64,000 nucleotides of DNA from Sorghum bicolor (Eukaryota > Streptophyta > Magnoliopsida > Poales > Poaceae): contig NC_012875.2 of NCBI RefSeq assembly GCF_000003195.3, forward strand, positions 13,112,613 to 13,176,612, in the 5' to 3' direction. Made by a program: the position numbers and the translations under genes. Under the pieces are notes generated by a model. The model was not told the DNA's origin. It ran no database searches and saw only the letters and a program-made list of their open reading frames with translations. The number at the start of each line of letters is the position of its first letter. Position 1 is the stretch's first letter. Below are positions 1 to 12,100 of this stretch, one piece after another.

Positions 1-1748
1 GTCCATGGCGTATTTTTGTTTTTGCGCCTTCCAGTTTTAAAGGCGTAATCCTGTCCGGTTCAATTCAGTTTACGCTTTCGGTTATTTACAGTTTTTCCAT
101 CAATTTTATAATGCTCATAAAATATTCGTTTTGACTCCGTTTTTGTCTATTCAAATTTCGTTAGATTCGTATTTACGAGCTCCACATGTTAAAAGTATTA
201 GTTACTGTTTTGAAACTTTTTAATTCTGCAGTAGCATTTAATTAATTATTTCTCTATAGGAAATCTTAGAAAATTCATATCTTCTTCGTTTTAATTCTGA
301 TTTTCGTGAACTTTACGTTTGTGTGATCGTAGCGCTGCGTAGAATATTTTCATAAACTTTTATCTTTGATTTCTCACTATTGGTGTAATGTTTTAATTAT
401 ATCTTGTTTGCTTTGTGTATGATTGTCTCCATTGGATTGCGTGTTGTTGATTGATGATTGGGAATAGACGGTGAGCCGTACGTTGGTGATCAAGACCAAG
501 CTTTTGAAGACCAGCAGGCTCAGGAGAGCTTTGAGCAAGGCAAGTATAAATTGGGATCATCCTTGTTACCTATTCACTTATAACTACACATATATATCAT
601 ATGCATGCTATCACCTTGTCGACCTTAGCAAAATCATAGATGATTGTTACCTGGATTCCTTGTTACCTACTTGATATGCATTTGGTGTAGATGTGCTAGT
701 GCTTGATATAATCCATGATCTTGTAAGATGGTTAATAGCTATGCAATGAACCTAAAAGAATGACAAATAACTGTATGAGATCTTGTCTGTACGTGATCAC
801 CCGGGATAACAGTGCAACCATGAGGGCTATAATGGCTCTGGCTTTAGCTCAGTATGAAGACCTTTTCTAGCTTGTTAGAGGTTACCCGAAAGGGCGAAGG
901 GGCTGAACCATTTTGGGTATAGTGCGAGCCCATGTCCCTATGTGTATAGGCTGCGCGTCATTGTGCCATTTGGAAGGGGGGTATCTATATCTGCGCGCAA
1001 AGGAAACCTTGCGGCCCTAACATGTTAGACGAACTTTTGAAAGGCTTTATAGTGATCCCTGCCGACCTCCCTAGGAAGGGGGTTAAGAGATTAGCTACCT
1101 CGGGTGAAAGGGTAAATCATGACTCATGAGTCAAGATGTACAACCTCTGTAGAGTGTAAAACTGGTATACTAGCCGAGCTCACGGTCAGGAGCGGCCTTG
1201 GGGACATCTACATTAAGATGATGAGCTTATTATGTTATTATGTTCATTTGATTATCGTTTATGCTATGAATTAATTATGCTTACACTTGATCATGTGATT
1301 AATGGGTTATTTATGCTACCTTGACATTTGCTATTTAATTATGAATATGCTACCCACTGTTAAAAGCTAAATGCAGTCAAACCAGTGTCAGCTATTTGAG
1401 CTTCATGAACCCCTGGTTATACTTGTTGAGTACGATATGTGCTCACTCTTGCAATTTCCCAACACCCCAGGTTATGCTAATGATGATGATTGGAATGAGG
1501 ACTACTGTTATGAGTACTAGGTTTGGAGTCAACCAGTCAACAGTGTCCCTGTGTGGAGCTTCAGTCGAGAGCATTGTTTACATCTTGCTATCACTCATGT
1601 ATAAGACTATGTGATTTATTATGTTCCACTATGTAATAAACACTGCAATGGTACATTTGAGATTTGTCTACTTATGTGTGCGACTGTTTCTGGGGCACAT
1701 ATGAGTCTTTTATGCATCCTATTTTGTTCTTAAAATATGGGTGTGACA
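1..1748 (+). repeat. E1 5' LTR, 3' portion
   Basis: These bases match 8089-9828 almost throughout, with scattered substitutions, and end in the same GGGTGTGACA. The primer-binding site follows two bases later. The short open frames here (for example 471-674 and 1396-1614) recur in the other LTR copies only because LTRs are duplicates; I do not regard them as genes. Confidence 0.95.
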
Positions 1749-1750
1749 AA

Positions 1751-1766
1751 TTGGTATTAGAGCCAG
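1751..1766 (+). other. E1 primer-binding site
   Basis: TTGGTATTAGAGCC just after the LTR end differs by one base from the usual TGGTATCAGAGC complement of the initiator tRNA-Met 3' end. The C-to-T change would weaken priming. Confidence 0.85.
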
Positions 1767-2685
1767 GTTGACTGTTGGACGCAAGCCTAGTTAGAAATGA
1801 GTCTTCTTAAGGTTTTGAAATTGCTACAAAATCCTTGTTCTATAAACCTTGATATTTCCTTCTATACTATATCCTTTTCATTGCTATTCATCTTCACCTT
1901 GTTGCTTATCTTAAAAGTATTTGTTCTCGTCTTCACTCCTTGATTTGTTATGCTTTTAGAACCTTCTCTTACCACCTGCTTACATAGTTGAAAGAGAATT
2001 TTAGGATCCTTGCCCTTAATAGGAAGAGAACGTTAGTACCGCAAGTTGAGTCAATGCTTGAAGTGTGAACTTTTGATGCTTGGTTTGGTTTGTTATTATG
2101 CTTATGCTTGATTTGGATTTTTGTAATGAGTGCTGGAACCTTGTGGGCATATCCACAAGTTTCCTAGTTAAGAACCTTAAGTAAGAACACGAATAAATAG
2201 TGGTTTGGGGTCATATCCTGTTTCTGTCTTTTGCTGTTTTTCTAGAGCAGTCTGCAATGATTCTAGTATAAATCAAATTCTGTTCGTCAAATGTTCATCA
2301 AATTTTTCTGGGAACAAGTAGACTTTCATATCCTTCCAATGCCGCAAGAATGACCATATTATCTGTTATGAGCTGTGAGTTATGACTGTTTAAAGTTGAG
2401 GTTTCTGCGCAGTCTGGAATTCTGGAACAGTTTCGGTTTTGTACCCAGTTTTTGATTAACCTAACATTGGAATCTGTTAAAATGATCTAAATGCAAGTTG
2501 TAGATAATTTCCTTATCTTTTCAACGGTGTACAGAATGTATCCTTTTGGATTCTAGAACTCGAGATATGACTGATTTTCCAATCTGCTGATGTTGGATGT
2601 TACCCAGAAAATTTTAGATTCCGTTAACTCTTGTAATTGTCATGTTGGACATTACTAAGATGTGTTTGTATACCTTGGTATGCAG
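1767..2685 (+). other. E1 untranslated leader
   Basis: About 0.9 kb lies between primer site and gag without a convincing coding frame. Much of its 3' half matches the leader of E2 (62195-62870, other strand). The 5' part instead resembles the leader of E4 (12120-12300). E1 has no counterpart of the extra frame found in E2 at 62873-63667. Confidence 0.7.
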
Positions 2686-3730
2686 ATGGCAGCAAGGGGA
2701 AGAGGCAGAGGCAGAGGCCATGGCAATGGCAATGGTGGCAATGCCCCAATTACTGTGGAGGAACTCATGCAAACCCAAAATGAGATGATGCACGTCTTCA
2801 TGCAGCACTTACTGGAGGAACCTCCACCGACACCACCACCTATTCATGTGAGAGATAAGCGTGGAGAGTTTATGAAGGGAAGACCCCCAGTATTTACACA
2901 CTCAGCTGATCCCATGGAGGCAGATGATTGGTTACGTGCTGTGGAGAGGCAACTGAACCTGCATAGTGCAATGACTTAGAGAAGGTGTTGTATGCTTCTA
3001 GACAACTTCAGGGGGCAGCTCAGACTTGGTGGGAGTCATATCAAGCTGCTCGTCCCAACAATGCTCCACCAGTCACATGGCTAGAATTCTGTAGAGACTT
3101 CAGAGCTCGACATATAAATGAGGGAATGATGGAGCTCAAGCAAGAAGAATTCAGATCACTCAGGATGGGCTCCATGACTGTGGCAGAATATCATGACACA
3201 TTTGAACAGTTGGCTCACTATGCTCCGAATGATGATAAGCAGCGTCTATTAATGAAAGGTCTTTACTACGAGCTCAGGTTGCAGTTGGCTGGAAACACCT
3301 ATCCTACCTTCCAGGCACTTGTGAATCGTGCCATTGTGCTTGATAATATGCGTAAGGGTCAGGATAAGAAGAGAAGGATGCTGGCACAAGGTTCTGGGAG
3401 CAACAACCGTCAGCATTTCAGTTCTTAACAAGGCTATCAGCAGAGGTTCTAGGGACCAGTTAGTTAGTGGAACCGCAACCAGCAACCTCAGCGTTTCCAG
3501 AATCAATTTTAGAGTGGGAACCAACGTCCTCCATTCCAACACGTAGCCATAATCAACAGCAGCATGGTCAGCAGACACCCCGCTCAGGGAATTCAAGTGC
3601 TACCTCCATGAAAAGAAGTGCTTCTAACACTCCTACAAGGTGTTTCCGTTGTGGGAAAGAGGGACATATGTCATATGATTGCCCGGAGAAGCTCAACAAG
3701 CCGAACAACAACCAAAAGTCTAGTGCTTAT
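2686..3730 (+). pseudogene. gag: E1 gag (broken): capsid and CCHC nucleocapsid
   Basis: Gag forms the virus-like particle and packages element RNA. The start ATG at 2686 opens a Gly/Arg-rich N-terminus, followed by a capsid-like region with WWESYQ and GMMELKQEEFRSL. A nucleocapsid CCHC knuckle (CFRCGKEGH...DC) lies near 3640-3685. Compared with the sister copy E2, one base is lost near 2960, which shifts the frame. Stops follow at about 3427, 3451, 3469 and 3511; the last three correspond to CAG codons in E2, so they are CAG-to-TAG changes. The product cannot be made as one protein. Confidence 0.9.
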
Positions 3731-4546
3731 GCGGCAACAGTGAATAATGTGGCTACAGAGACAGTTCAGGAGGGACCAGAGATCATGATGGGTATGTTCA
3801 GCATCAACTCTATCCCTGCTACAGTTTTATTTGATTCTGGAGCTTCACATACATTCATATCACAAGCATTTGTTAGAGTTCATAGCATTCCACTAGTTGC
3901 AATGAAAACCCCTATGCTAGTTAATTCACCGGGTGGGACTATACCTGTTTATTTATGTTGCCCCTCAGCAAGTCTTTCTTTAAGGGGGGTAGATTTTCCA
4001 ATCAGTCCCATGGTTATCAGAACTTCAGGCATAGATGTGATCTTGGGTTTGGATTGGATGAAGCAACATGACACAGATATTAAGTGCAAGGAGAGAGTAG
4101 TGGCTCTGACAACCCCAAAGGGAGAACGAATCAGTGTTGATGTAACAGTGCAAGCACCACTCACAGCCAAGGTGAACCAACTAAATGATGACGTTGATCC
4201 TCAGAATATGGTAGTGGATGAGTTTTCGGATGTCTTTCCAGATGAATTGCCAGGTATGCCACCTGACCGAGACATTGAATTTATTATTGAATTACTACCT
4301 GGTACTGCACCCATAGCTAAAGGACCATATAGAATGGGGGTTAATGAACTAGAAGAACTTAAGAAACAAATTAAGGAATTGCAAGATAAAGGGTTCATTC
4401 GTCCTAGTTCATCACCATGGGGTGCACCAGTTATCTTTGTTGATAAGAAGGATGGTAGTCAGAGGATGTGTGTTGATTATCGGTCACTCAATGAGGTCAC
4501 TATCAAGAATAAATACCCATTGCCTAGGACTTATTTAATCAGCTAA
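3731..4546 (+). pseudogene. pol: E1 pol, part 1: protease and RT N-terminus
   Basis: The frame continues from the nucleocapsid. The retropepsin motif [12 protein letters not shown] lies near 3830-3865 and the partner motif VILGLDWM near 4040. The RT fingers follow, with [33 protein letters not shown] and NKYPLPR. The frame then breaks: codons expected between LPR and the DLF of the RT are shortened by about 7 nt, so it runs to a stop at 4546. The same junction sequence is present in E2 (60312), so the lesion predates both insertions. Confidence 0.88.
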
Positions 4547-6177
4547 GAGGTGCTTGTGTGTTCTCTAAGATTGATTTGCGTTCTAATTATCATCAATTGA
4601 AGATTCGGAAATCCGATATACCAAAGACAGCTTTCACAACAAGGTATGGGTTTTATGAGTATACAGTTATGTCTTTTGGTTTGACCAATGCACCCGCTTA
4701 CTTTATGTACATGATGAATAAAGTATTTATGGAGTACCTTGATAAGTTTGTGGTGGTCTTTATTGATGATATTCTGGTATTCTCTAAAACCAAGGAAGAA
4801 CATGCTGAACATCTGAGATTGGTCTTACAGAAACTTAAAGAACATAAGTTGTATGCTAAGCGTAGTAAATGTGAGTTTTGGTTGGAAGAAGTTTCTTTTC
4901 TTGGTCATGTTGTCTCTAATGGTGGTATTGCAGTGGATCCTAGTAAGGTGAAAGATGTGCTGAACAGGAAACCACCTACGGATGTAAGTGAAATTCGCAG
5001 TTTTCTTGGTTTAGCTGGTTACTACCGTAGATTCATTGAAGGGTTCTCAAAACTTGCAAAGCCTATGACTGCTCTGTTGGAGAAGAATGCTAAGTTTGTA
5101 TGGTCTGATAAGTGTCAAGCTAGTTTTGAGGAGTTTAAGAAGAGATTGACTACTGCACCTGTGTTGGTATTGCCAGATCTGAGTAAGAGTTTCTCTATCT
5201 ATTGTGATGCTTCTCGTCTGGGTTTGGGTTGTGTTCTCATGCAAGAAGGTAGAGTCGTTGCTTATGCATCTAGACAGCTGAGGAAACATGAACTGAATTA
5301 TCCTACTCATGATCTAGAGTTAGCAGCTGTGGTTCACGCATTGAAGATTTTGAGACACTATTCGATTGGGCATAAGAGTGACATATACACTGATCATAAG
5401 AGTCTAAAGTATATCTTCACCCGGACAGATTTGAATTTGAGGCAACGAAGATGGTTGGAACTGATAAAGGACTATGATATGGAAGTGCATTATCATCCTG
5501 GAAAGGCGAACGTTGTAGCTGATGCACTTAGCAGAAAGAAATATGCTAATGAGCTTCGGGCGACACCTGAATCTGAGGAGTTGTGTGCTGAATTTGCATA
5601 TTTGAATTTGGGAATTGTAGTAAATGCTATGGAAATTGAGGTCACCCCTACTCTAGAGGAAGAGATATTGAAAGGACAGTTGGAAGATGAGAAACTAAAG
5701 GAGATAGCACAGAATGTGGTACTAGGCAAAGCACCAGGATTCAGGATAGATGACAATGGTATATTGTGGTTTGGAAAAAGTATATGTGTTCCTGAAGTGA
5801 AGGCTATTCGTGATATGATTCTGAGAGAGGCTCATGAGTCAGCATATTCCATTCACCCTGGTAGTACTAAGATGTATCTAGATCTGAAACAGAAGTACTG
5901 GTGGTATGGTTTAAAGAGAGATGTAGCAGAGTATGTTGCTTTGTGTGATACTTGTCAGCGAGTGAAAGCTGAACATCAGAGGCCAACTGGACTGTTAAAA
6001 CCAATGAAGATTCCGGAATGGAAGTGGGAAGAAGTGGGTATGAATTTTATAGTGGGTTTACCATGTACACAGAGAGGGTATGACTCAATATGGGTGATAG
6101 TAGATCGTTTGACTAAAGTGGCTCACTTCATACCTGTTAAAACTAAGTACACTGGAGAACGCCTAGCTGAGCTGTAA
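4547..6177 (+). pseudogene. pol: E1 pol, part 2: RT palm, RNase H, integrase N-part
   Basis: After the frameshift the frame is open for about 540 codons. It holds RT motifs ([17 protein letters not shown], the catalytic FIDDILVF), then RNase H ([25 protein letters not shown]), then the integrase HHCC finger ([15 protein letters not shown]...CDTCQ). The first integrase aspartate is lost: GMNFIVGLP here, GMDFIVGLP in E2. A TAC-to-TAA-like change ends the frame at 6177, within the integrase core. The integrase is therefore doubly inactive. Confidence 0.9.
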
Positions 6178-7080
6178 ATGGAGAGAATTGTTTGTTTGCA
6201 TGGGGTACCTAAGAAGATTGTGTCAGATAGGGGTACTCAATTCACATCTCACTTTTGGAAAGCAGTGCATGATTCTTTGCGAACAAAGTTGAATTTTAGT
6301 ACAGCGTATCATCCACAGACAAATGGACAGACTGAGAGGATCAATCAGATATTGGAGGATATGTTGAGGGCTTGTGCTTTGCAGTATGGGACTAGTTGGG
6401 ACAAGAGTTTGCCATATGCAGAATTCTCCTACAACAACAGCTATCAACATAGTCTTAAGATGGCACCGTTCGAGGCACTGTATGGTCGGAAGTGCAGGAC
6501 ACCTTTGTTTTGGAATCAGACAGGAGAAACTCAGGTGTTTGGGACAGATGTGCTTAGACACATAGAACAACAAGTGTGGACTATTCGGGATAACTTGAGA
6601 GTTGTTCAATCTCGTCAGAAAAGCTATGCAGATACGCGTAGGAGAGAGCTAGCTTTTGAAGTGGGTGATTATGTCTACCTGAAAGTATCACAAATGAGGA
6701 GTGTGAAGAGGTTTAATATGAAGGGAAAGCTAGCTCCAAGGTATGTTGGTCCGTTTAAAGTATTAGAAAGGCGTGGAGAAGTAGCATATCAATTAGAATT
6801 GCCTGAAAGTTTGTCTGGTGTACACGATGTGTTCCATGTGTCACAACTTAAGAAGTGTTTGCGTGTACCTGAGGAGCAACTACCATTGGAAGAGCTTTCT
6901 GTTAAAGGTGATCTCACATATGAGGAATATCCAGTTAAGATTTTGGAAACAACTGAGAGAGTCACTAGAAGTCGGGTTATTAAAATGTGCAAAGTGCAAT
7001 GAAATCGATATTCAGAAGCGGAAGCAACTTGGAAAAGAGAGGATGATCTGAGAAAATCATATTCAAATTTGTTTGAGTAA
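6178..7080 (+). pseudogene. pol: E1 pol, part 3: integrase C-part and chromodomain
   Basis: The integrase core resumes in the same frame. It holds the second catalytic Asp (VSDRGTQF) and the Glu (PQTNGQTERINQ), then the GPFKVLERRG domain. The tail YPVKILETTERVTRSRVIKMCKVQ, stop, NRYSEAEATW has the layout of a chromodomain. In chromoviruses this domain targets integration to marked chromatin. A TGG-to-TGA change at about 7000 removes the aromatic residue that follows KVQ and truncates the domain. The frame would end naturally at 7078-7080. Confidence 0.88.
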
Positions 7081-7108
7081 GTTCTGCTCAATCTCGAGGA
7101 CGAGATTC

Positions 7109-7127
7109 TTTTAAGGGGGGTAGAGTT
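7109..7127 (+). other. E1 polypurine tract
   Basis: TTAAGGGGGGTAGAG directly precedes the TGTAACACCC start of the 3' LTR. It follows the CTCGAGGACGAGATTC motif that all three related elements here share. Confidence 0.88.
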
Positions 7128-9828
7128 TGTAACACCCAAAATTTTGATTTCCATTAATAGGATTTAATTGAATTTATTTATGTATTTTTGTGAGCATTTG
7201 AATCTAGCAAAATAAATAATTTTGTGCAAATTAAAATTCACCATCAATTTAGAAAACATGGTTGTGCATTCATGCTAGAGTTTGGTATTTTGGTGCTGGT
7301 GTTTTGTTTTTATTTTATCTGTTTTGCTTTAAAACTCCTTTTGGAAAAGGCTTTAGAAAAATAGAAAAGAGAGTAAAAAAAGAAAAAAAAAGAAAAGGAA
7401 AACCCCCAGCTAGCCCAGTCCCCCTCCTGCAGCCGCTGGCTTTTCCCCGCGCTCCGGCCCATTATCTGCAGCCCAACTGCGCGGCCAGAGCCTCCCCCTC
7501 TCCTTCTCCCTTTCGCTGACGGCTGGGCCCCACCCCTTTCTTACACCGACAGCCAGGCCCCACTCGTCAGCCTCCTCTCTCACCTTCCTTCTTCCTTCCC
7601 CCGCCGCGACCGAAGCTAGGAAAGCTCACCGCGTTTTCGCGCAAACCGACCCTATTTAATCCCTAGCGACGCCCGCGTGTTTGTTTTCCACCCCGACGTG
7701 AGTTTATAGCCCTAGCCGCCTAGTTTCTCGCCGTCGGGATCTCGCCAAAGGCCGCGCACGTCTTCTACCGCGACGAGCACTTCTCCTTTCCAATCAGCGC
7801 GAACCGAACGCCTTGGTGAGTTCGCCTTGCTCTCCTCTGCTCGCTCACGGTCTCGGCTTGAGTTTTGGTGCACGGGAGCGCGAGAATGGAGAACGCCGGT
7901 GAGCACCCAGGCCGCGGCAATGGCGCCGCCGCGCCGGAGCCCTGGGAGCCGGCCGGCCGCCGCCCTTTGCTCCCTGGATGAAGTGTGGACCGTCGGATGA
8001 TGGATCAAAGGCCCACAATTGAAGATACCCTTTCGCTAGGAAAATTTGCTAAAGAGTCCTTGGACTTTTCTAGGAATTAACCCGTGGTCCATGGCGTATT
8101 TTCGTTTTTGCGCTTTCCAGTTAAAGGCGTAATCCTGTGTGGTTCAATTCAGTTTACGCTTTCAGTTATTTACAGTTTTGCCATCAATTTTATAATGCTC
8201 ATAAAATATTCGTTTTTACTCCGTTTTTGTCCATTCAAATTTCGTTAGATTATTATTTACGAGCTCTACATGTTAAAAGTATTAGTTACTGTTTTGAAAC
8301 TTTTTAATTCTGCAGTAGCGTTTAATTAATTATTTCTCTATAGGAAATCTTAGAAAATTCATATCTTCTGCGTTTTAATTCCGATTTTCGTGAACTTTAC
8401 GTTTGTGTGATCGTAGCGCTGCGTAGAATATTTTCATAAACTTTTATCTTTGATTTCTCACTGTTGGTGTAATGTTCTAATTATATCTTGTTTGCTTTGT
8501 GTATGATTGTCTCCATTGGATTGCATGTTGTTGATTGATGATTGGGAATAGACGGTGAGCCGTACGTTGGTGATCAAGACCAAGCTTTTGAAGACCAGCA
8601 GGCTCAGGAGAGCTTTGAGCAAGGCAAGTATAAATTGGGATCATCTTGTTACCTATTCACTTATAACTACATATATATCATATGCATGCTATCACCTTGT
8701 CGACCTTAGCAAAATCATAGATGATTGTTACCTGAATTCCTTGTTACCTACTTGATATGCATTTGGTGTAGATGTGCTAGTGCTTGATATAATCCATGAT
8801 CTTGTAAGATGGTTAATAGCTATGCAATGAACATAAAAGAATGACAAATAACTGTATGAGATCTTGTCTGTACGTGATCACCCGGGATAACAGTGCAACC
8901 AAGAGGGCTATAATGGCTCTGGCTTTAGCTCAGTACGAAGACCTTTTCTAGCTTGTTAGAGGTTACCTGAAAGGGCGGAGGGGCTGAACCATTTTGGGTA
9001 TAGTGCGAGCCCCTGTCCCTATGTGTATAGGCTGCGCGTCATTGTGCCATTCGGAAGGGGGGTATCTATATCTGCGCGCAAAGGAAACCTTGCGGCCCTA
9101 ACATGTTAGACGAACTTTTGAAAGGCTTCATAGTGATCCCTGCCGACCTCTCTAGGAAGGGGTTAAGAGATTAGCTACCTCGGGCGAAAGGGTAAATCAT
9201 GACTCATGGGTAAAGATGTACAACCTCTGCAGAGTGTAAAACTGGTATACTAGCCGAGCTCACGGTCAGGAGCAGCCTTGGGGACATCTACATTAAGATG
9301 GTGAGCTTGTTATGTTATTATGTTCATTTGGTTATCGTTTATGCTATGAATTAATTATGCTTACACATGATCATGTGATTAATGGGTTATTTATGCTACC
9401 TTGACATTTGCTATTTAATTATGAATATGCTACCCACCGTTAAAAGCTAAATGCAGTCAAACCAGTGTCCGCTATTTGAGCCTCATGAACCCCTGGTTAT
9501 ACTTGTTGAGTACGATATGTGCTCACTCTTGCAATTTCCCAACACCTCATGTTATGCTAATGATGATGATTGGAATGAGGACTACCGTTCTGAGTACTAG
9601 GTTTGTAGTCAACCAGTCAACAGTGTCCCTGTGTGGAGCTTCCGTCGAGAGCGTTGTTTACAACTTGCTATCACTCATGTATAAGACTATGTGATTTATT
9701 ATGTTCCGCTATGTAATAAACACTGCCATGGTACATTTGAGATTTGTCTACTTATGTGTGCGACTGTTTCTGGGGCACATATGAGTCTTTTATGCATCCT
9801 ATTTTGTTCTTAAAATATGGGTGTGACA
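7128..9828 (+). repeat. E1 3' LTR (2701 bp)
   Basis: The LTR starts TGTAACACCC and ends GGGTGTGACA, with TG/CA ends. The middle (about 7400-8000) is GC-rich and probably contains the promoter and untranslated leader; open frames there are compositional. The 3' portion repeats 1-1748. Confidence 0.95.
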
Positions 9829-9910
9829 ATTTGTGACTTATGTGTGTGATTGATCTCTGGGCGCACATAAGTCTATGCATTCAATTTCTTCCTTGAAATT
9901 GGGTGTGACA
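9829..9910 (+). repeat. Terminal fragment of another LTR
   Basis: This 82 bp piece has the same plan as the end of the E1 LTR (CTTATGTGTG, GCGCACATAAG, GGGTGTGACA) but is clearly diverged. It is the insertion target of E1. The rest of that LTR lies to the left of E1, outside the window. No primer site follows, so it is either a 3' LTR end or a rearranged relic. Confidence 0.7.
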
Positions 9911-10353
9911 TTGTACAACTTCTCAAGATCTACAATATTTATTTTGATCATTTCTTTATTTGACAAAGCCAAAACAAATTTATTGACAAATTTTACATCT
10001 CTCTCTTATAGTATATGAAACTACAAGACAGATATATAAGATTTTAGAAAAATATTAGAATCACCATGTCGGATGAACATACGAAAAAATAACCAAAATA
10101 AACTCTGTAGATCATGAGATGTTATGAAATTTTTTACTTGGTAACTTTTTTATTTGAGTTCATCTTGTCATGCAAAACCACGTTTTTAATTGAAAATTTT
10201 AAAATTTTATTTTTTCAAACAACCTCGGATGGAAAAACTTTCTAAATAAACTTTGTAGATCTCAAAAAGTTATGAAACTTTGTAGTTGATAACTTTTTGT
10301 TTTGAAATCATCTTGTCATGCAAAAACTACATTTGAATTTCTTAAATTTGATT

Positions 10354-10429
10354 CTTTGCCGAGTGTTTTTCTTTGACACTCGGCAAAGACCTTCTCTGCC
10401 GAGTGTCAAAAATAAAACACTCAGCAAAG
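10354..10429. repeat. Paired hairpins in array unit 1
   Basis: CTTTGCCGAGTGT, a 9 base spacer, and ACACTCGGCAAAG form one 13 bp inverted repeat (10354-10388). A second near-perfect pair follows at 10394-10429. Confidence 0.8.
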
Positions 10430-10940
10430 AAAATTTCAAATCGAATTTTGATACCCTAAACGAATTCAAATCAAAAAGTTTTTAACTATAAAGTTGTATA
10501 ACTTCTCAAGATCTACAACATTTATTTTGATTATTTCTTTATTTGACAAAGCCAAAACAAATTTATTTACAAATATTATAGCTCTCTCTTATAGTATATG
10601 AAACTACAAAACAGATATATAAGATTTTAGAAAAATATTAGAATGACCATGTCGGATGAACATATGACAAAATAACCAAAATAAACTTTGTAGATCTTGA
10701 GATAAAAATGAAATTTTGTATTTGGCAACTTTTCTATTTGAGTTCATTTTGTCACGCAAAATCGCGTTTTTAATTGAAAATTTTAAAATTTGATTTTCTT
10801 AAACAACCTTGGATGGAAAAACTCTCTAATTAAACTTTGTAGATCTCAAAAAGTTATGAAACTTTGTAGTTGATAACTTTTTGTTTTGAAATCATCTTGT
10901 CATGCAAAAACTAAATTTGAATTTATTAAATTTGAAAATT

Positions 10941-11017
10941 CTTTCCTGAGTGTTTTTCTTTGACACTCGGCAAAGAATGGTCTTTGCCGAGTGTCAAAAA
11001 TAAAACACTCGGCAAAG
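10941..11017. repeat. Paired hairpins in array unit 2
   Basis: This is the same arrangement as in unit 1, with a decayed first arm (CTTTCCTGAGTGT) and a perfect second pair at 10982-11017. The truncated third unit stops before this module. Confidence 0.8.
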
Positions 11018-11511
11018 AAAATTTCAATTCGAATTTTGAAGCCCTAAACGAATTCATATTAAAAAGTTTTTAACTACAAAGTTGTACAACTTCTCAAGAT
11101 CTATAACATTTATTTTGATCATTTCTTTATTTCACAAAGCCAAAACAAAATTATTTACAAATTTTACATCTCTCTTATAGTATATGAAACTACAAGACAG
11201 ATATATAAGATTTTTAAAAAATATTAGAATGACCATGTCGGATGAACATATGACAAAATAACCAAAACAAACTCTGTAGATCTTGAGATGTTATGAAATT
11301 TTGTATTTGGCAACTTTTTTATTTGAGTTCATCTTGTCATGCAAAACCGCGTTTTTAATTGAAAATTTTAAATTTTGATTTTCTTAAACAACCTCGGATG
11401 GAAAAACTCTCTAAATAAACTTTGTAGATCTCAAAAAGTTATGAAACTTTGTAGTTGATAACTTTTTGTTTTGAAATCATCTTGTCATGCAAAAACTACA
11501 TTTTGATTTAC

Positions 11512-12100
11512 TTTTGAAAGGCTTCGTAGTGATCCCTGTCGACCTTCCTTAGAAGTGGGTTAAGAGGCTGATCACCTCGGGCGAAAGGGTAAATCATGAC
11601 TCATGGGTAAAGATGTGCAACCTCTGCAGAGTGTTAAAAACTGGTATACTAGCCGTGCTCACGATCAAGAGCGGCCTTGGGGATTCTTGCATCGACGATG
11701 ATGATTCTTGTGTGTTATATATGTTCATTATTTATTATTTAATGCTCTATATTATTTATGTCACATTGATCATGAGATTGTTGGAGCTATACAATCTAGT
11801 TGCTATACTTGTGGAGTTTGACATGGACTCACTCTTGCTATTTTCCCTAAACCTCAGGAGAAGTTTAGTCTTGTGATCAACCAGTCAGTTGGATCCTGTA
11901 GAGAGAAGTTAATACCCGGAGTTTGGAGTTGTCTATCCGATGTTTGCTATCAAATGTTATCTCTTTTATATTATGTACGTTATATAATTTATGCATTGTC
12001 TTTTGATATTACCCCTTATTTGTAGCTATATGTGAGATTTGGCTTCTAAGACTCACATATGGTGCATATCTGGTTTTGTTCTTAAAATCGGGGATTTTAA
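11512..12100 (+). repeat. E4 5' LTR, 3' portion only
   Basis: It starts abruptly at CTTTTGAAAGGCTTCGTAGTGATCC, a point that lies about 1.9 kb inside the LTR of this family. It continues in step with the E1 LTR (CTCGGGCGAAAGGGTAAATCATGACTCATGGG) to a degraded end near 12100. The proper TG start is missing, so the left junction is a deletion or rearrangement. Confidence 0.8.

Larger units (their letters stand above)
1..9828 (+). mobile_element. E1: Ty3/gypsy chromovirus (Tekay/Del-like), 5' end outside window
   Basis: This LTR retrotransposon reads left to right: LTR, initiator-tRNA-Met primer site, leader, gag, protease, RT, RNase H, integrase, chromodomain, polypurine tract, LTR. The window starts inside the 5' LTR, because base 1 aligns near 8090 of the 3' LTR. 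The gag zinc knuckle, the DSGA protease motif, the FIDD RT motif, the HHCC integrase finger and a chromodomain-like tail place it among chromoviruses. Coding capacity is broken by frameshifts and stop codons, so this copy is dead. It inserted into the end of a related LTR (9829-9910). Its left target-site duplication is outside the window. Confidence 0.93.
9911..11511. repeat. Tandem ~585 bp repeat with CTTTGCCGAGTGT hairpins
   Basis: Three head-to-tail units start at 9911, 10494 and 11082 (periods 583 and 588), each beginning TTGTAYAACTTCTCAAGATCT. The last is cut at 11511. The units are AT-rich and non-coding. The ends of units 1 and 2 carry inverted CTTTGCCGAGTGT / ACACTCGGCAAAG words, a sequence I associate with subterminal regions of grass CACTA transposons. 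I see no CACTA terminus, transposase or target duplication, so this is likely an internal fragment. Both borders are abrupt: LTR end on the left, truncated LTR on the right. Confidence 0.8.

Noticed and set aside
471..674. Small conserved frames in E1/E2 LTRs (also 8555-8755, 52224-52463)
   Set aside because: Conserved only as LTR copies; ends and frames vary between copies and no start context or domain supports a gene.
9911..11511. CRISPR-like or centromeric satellite array
   Set aside because: Unit length about 585 bp with only 2.7 copies; no spacer structure and no match to the ~137-156 bp grass centromere satellites.
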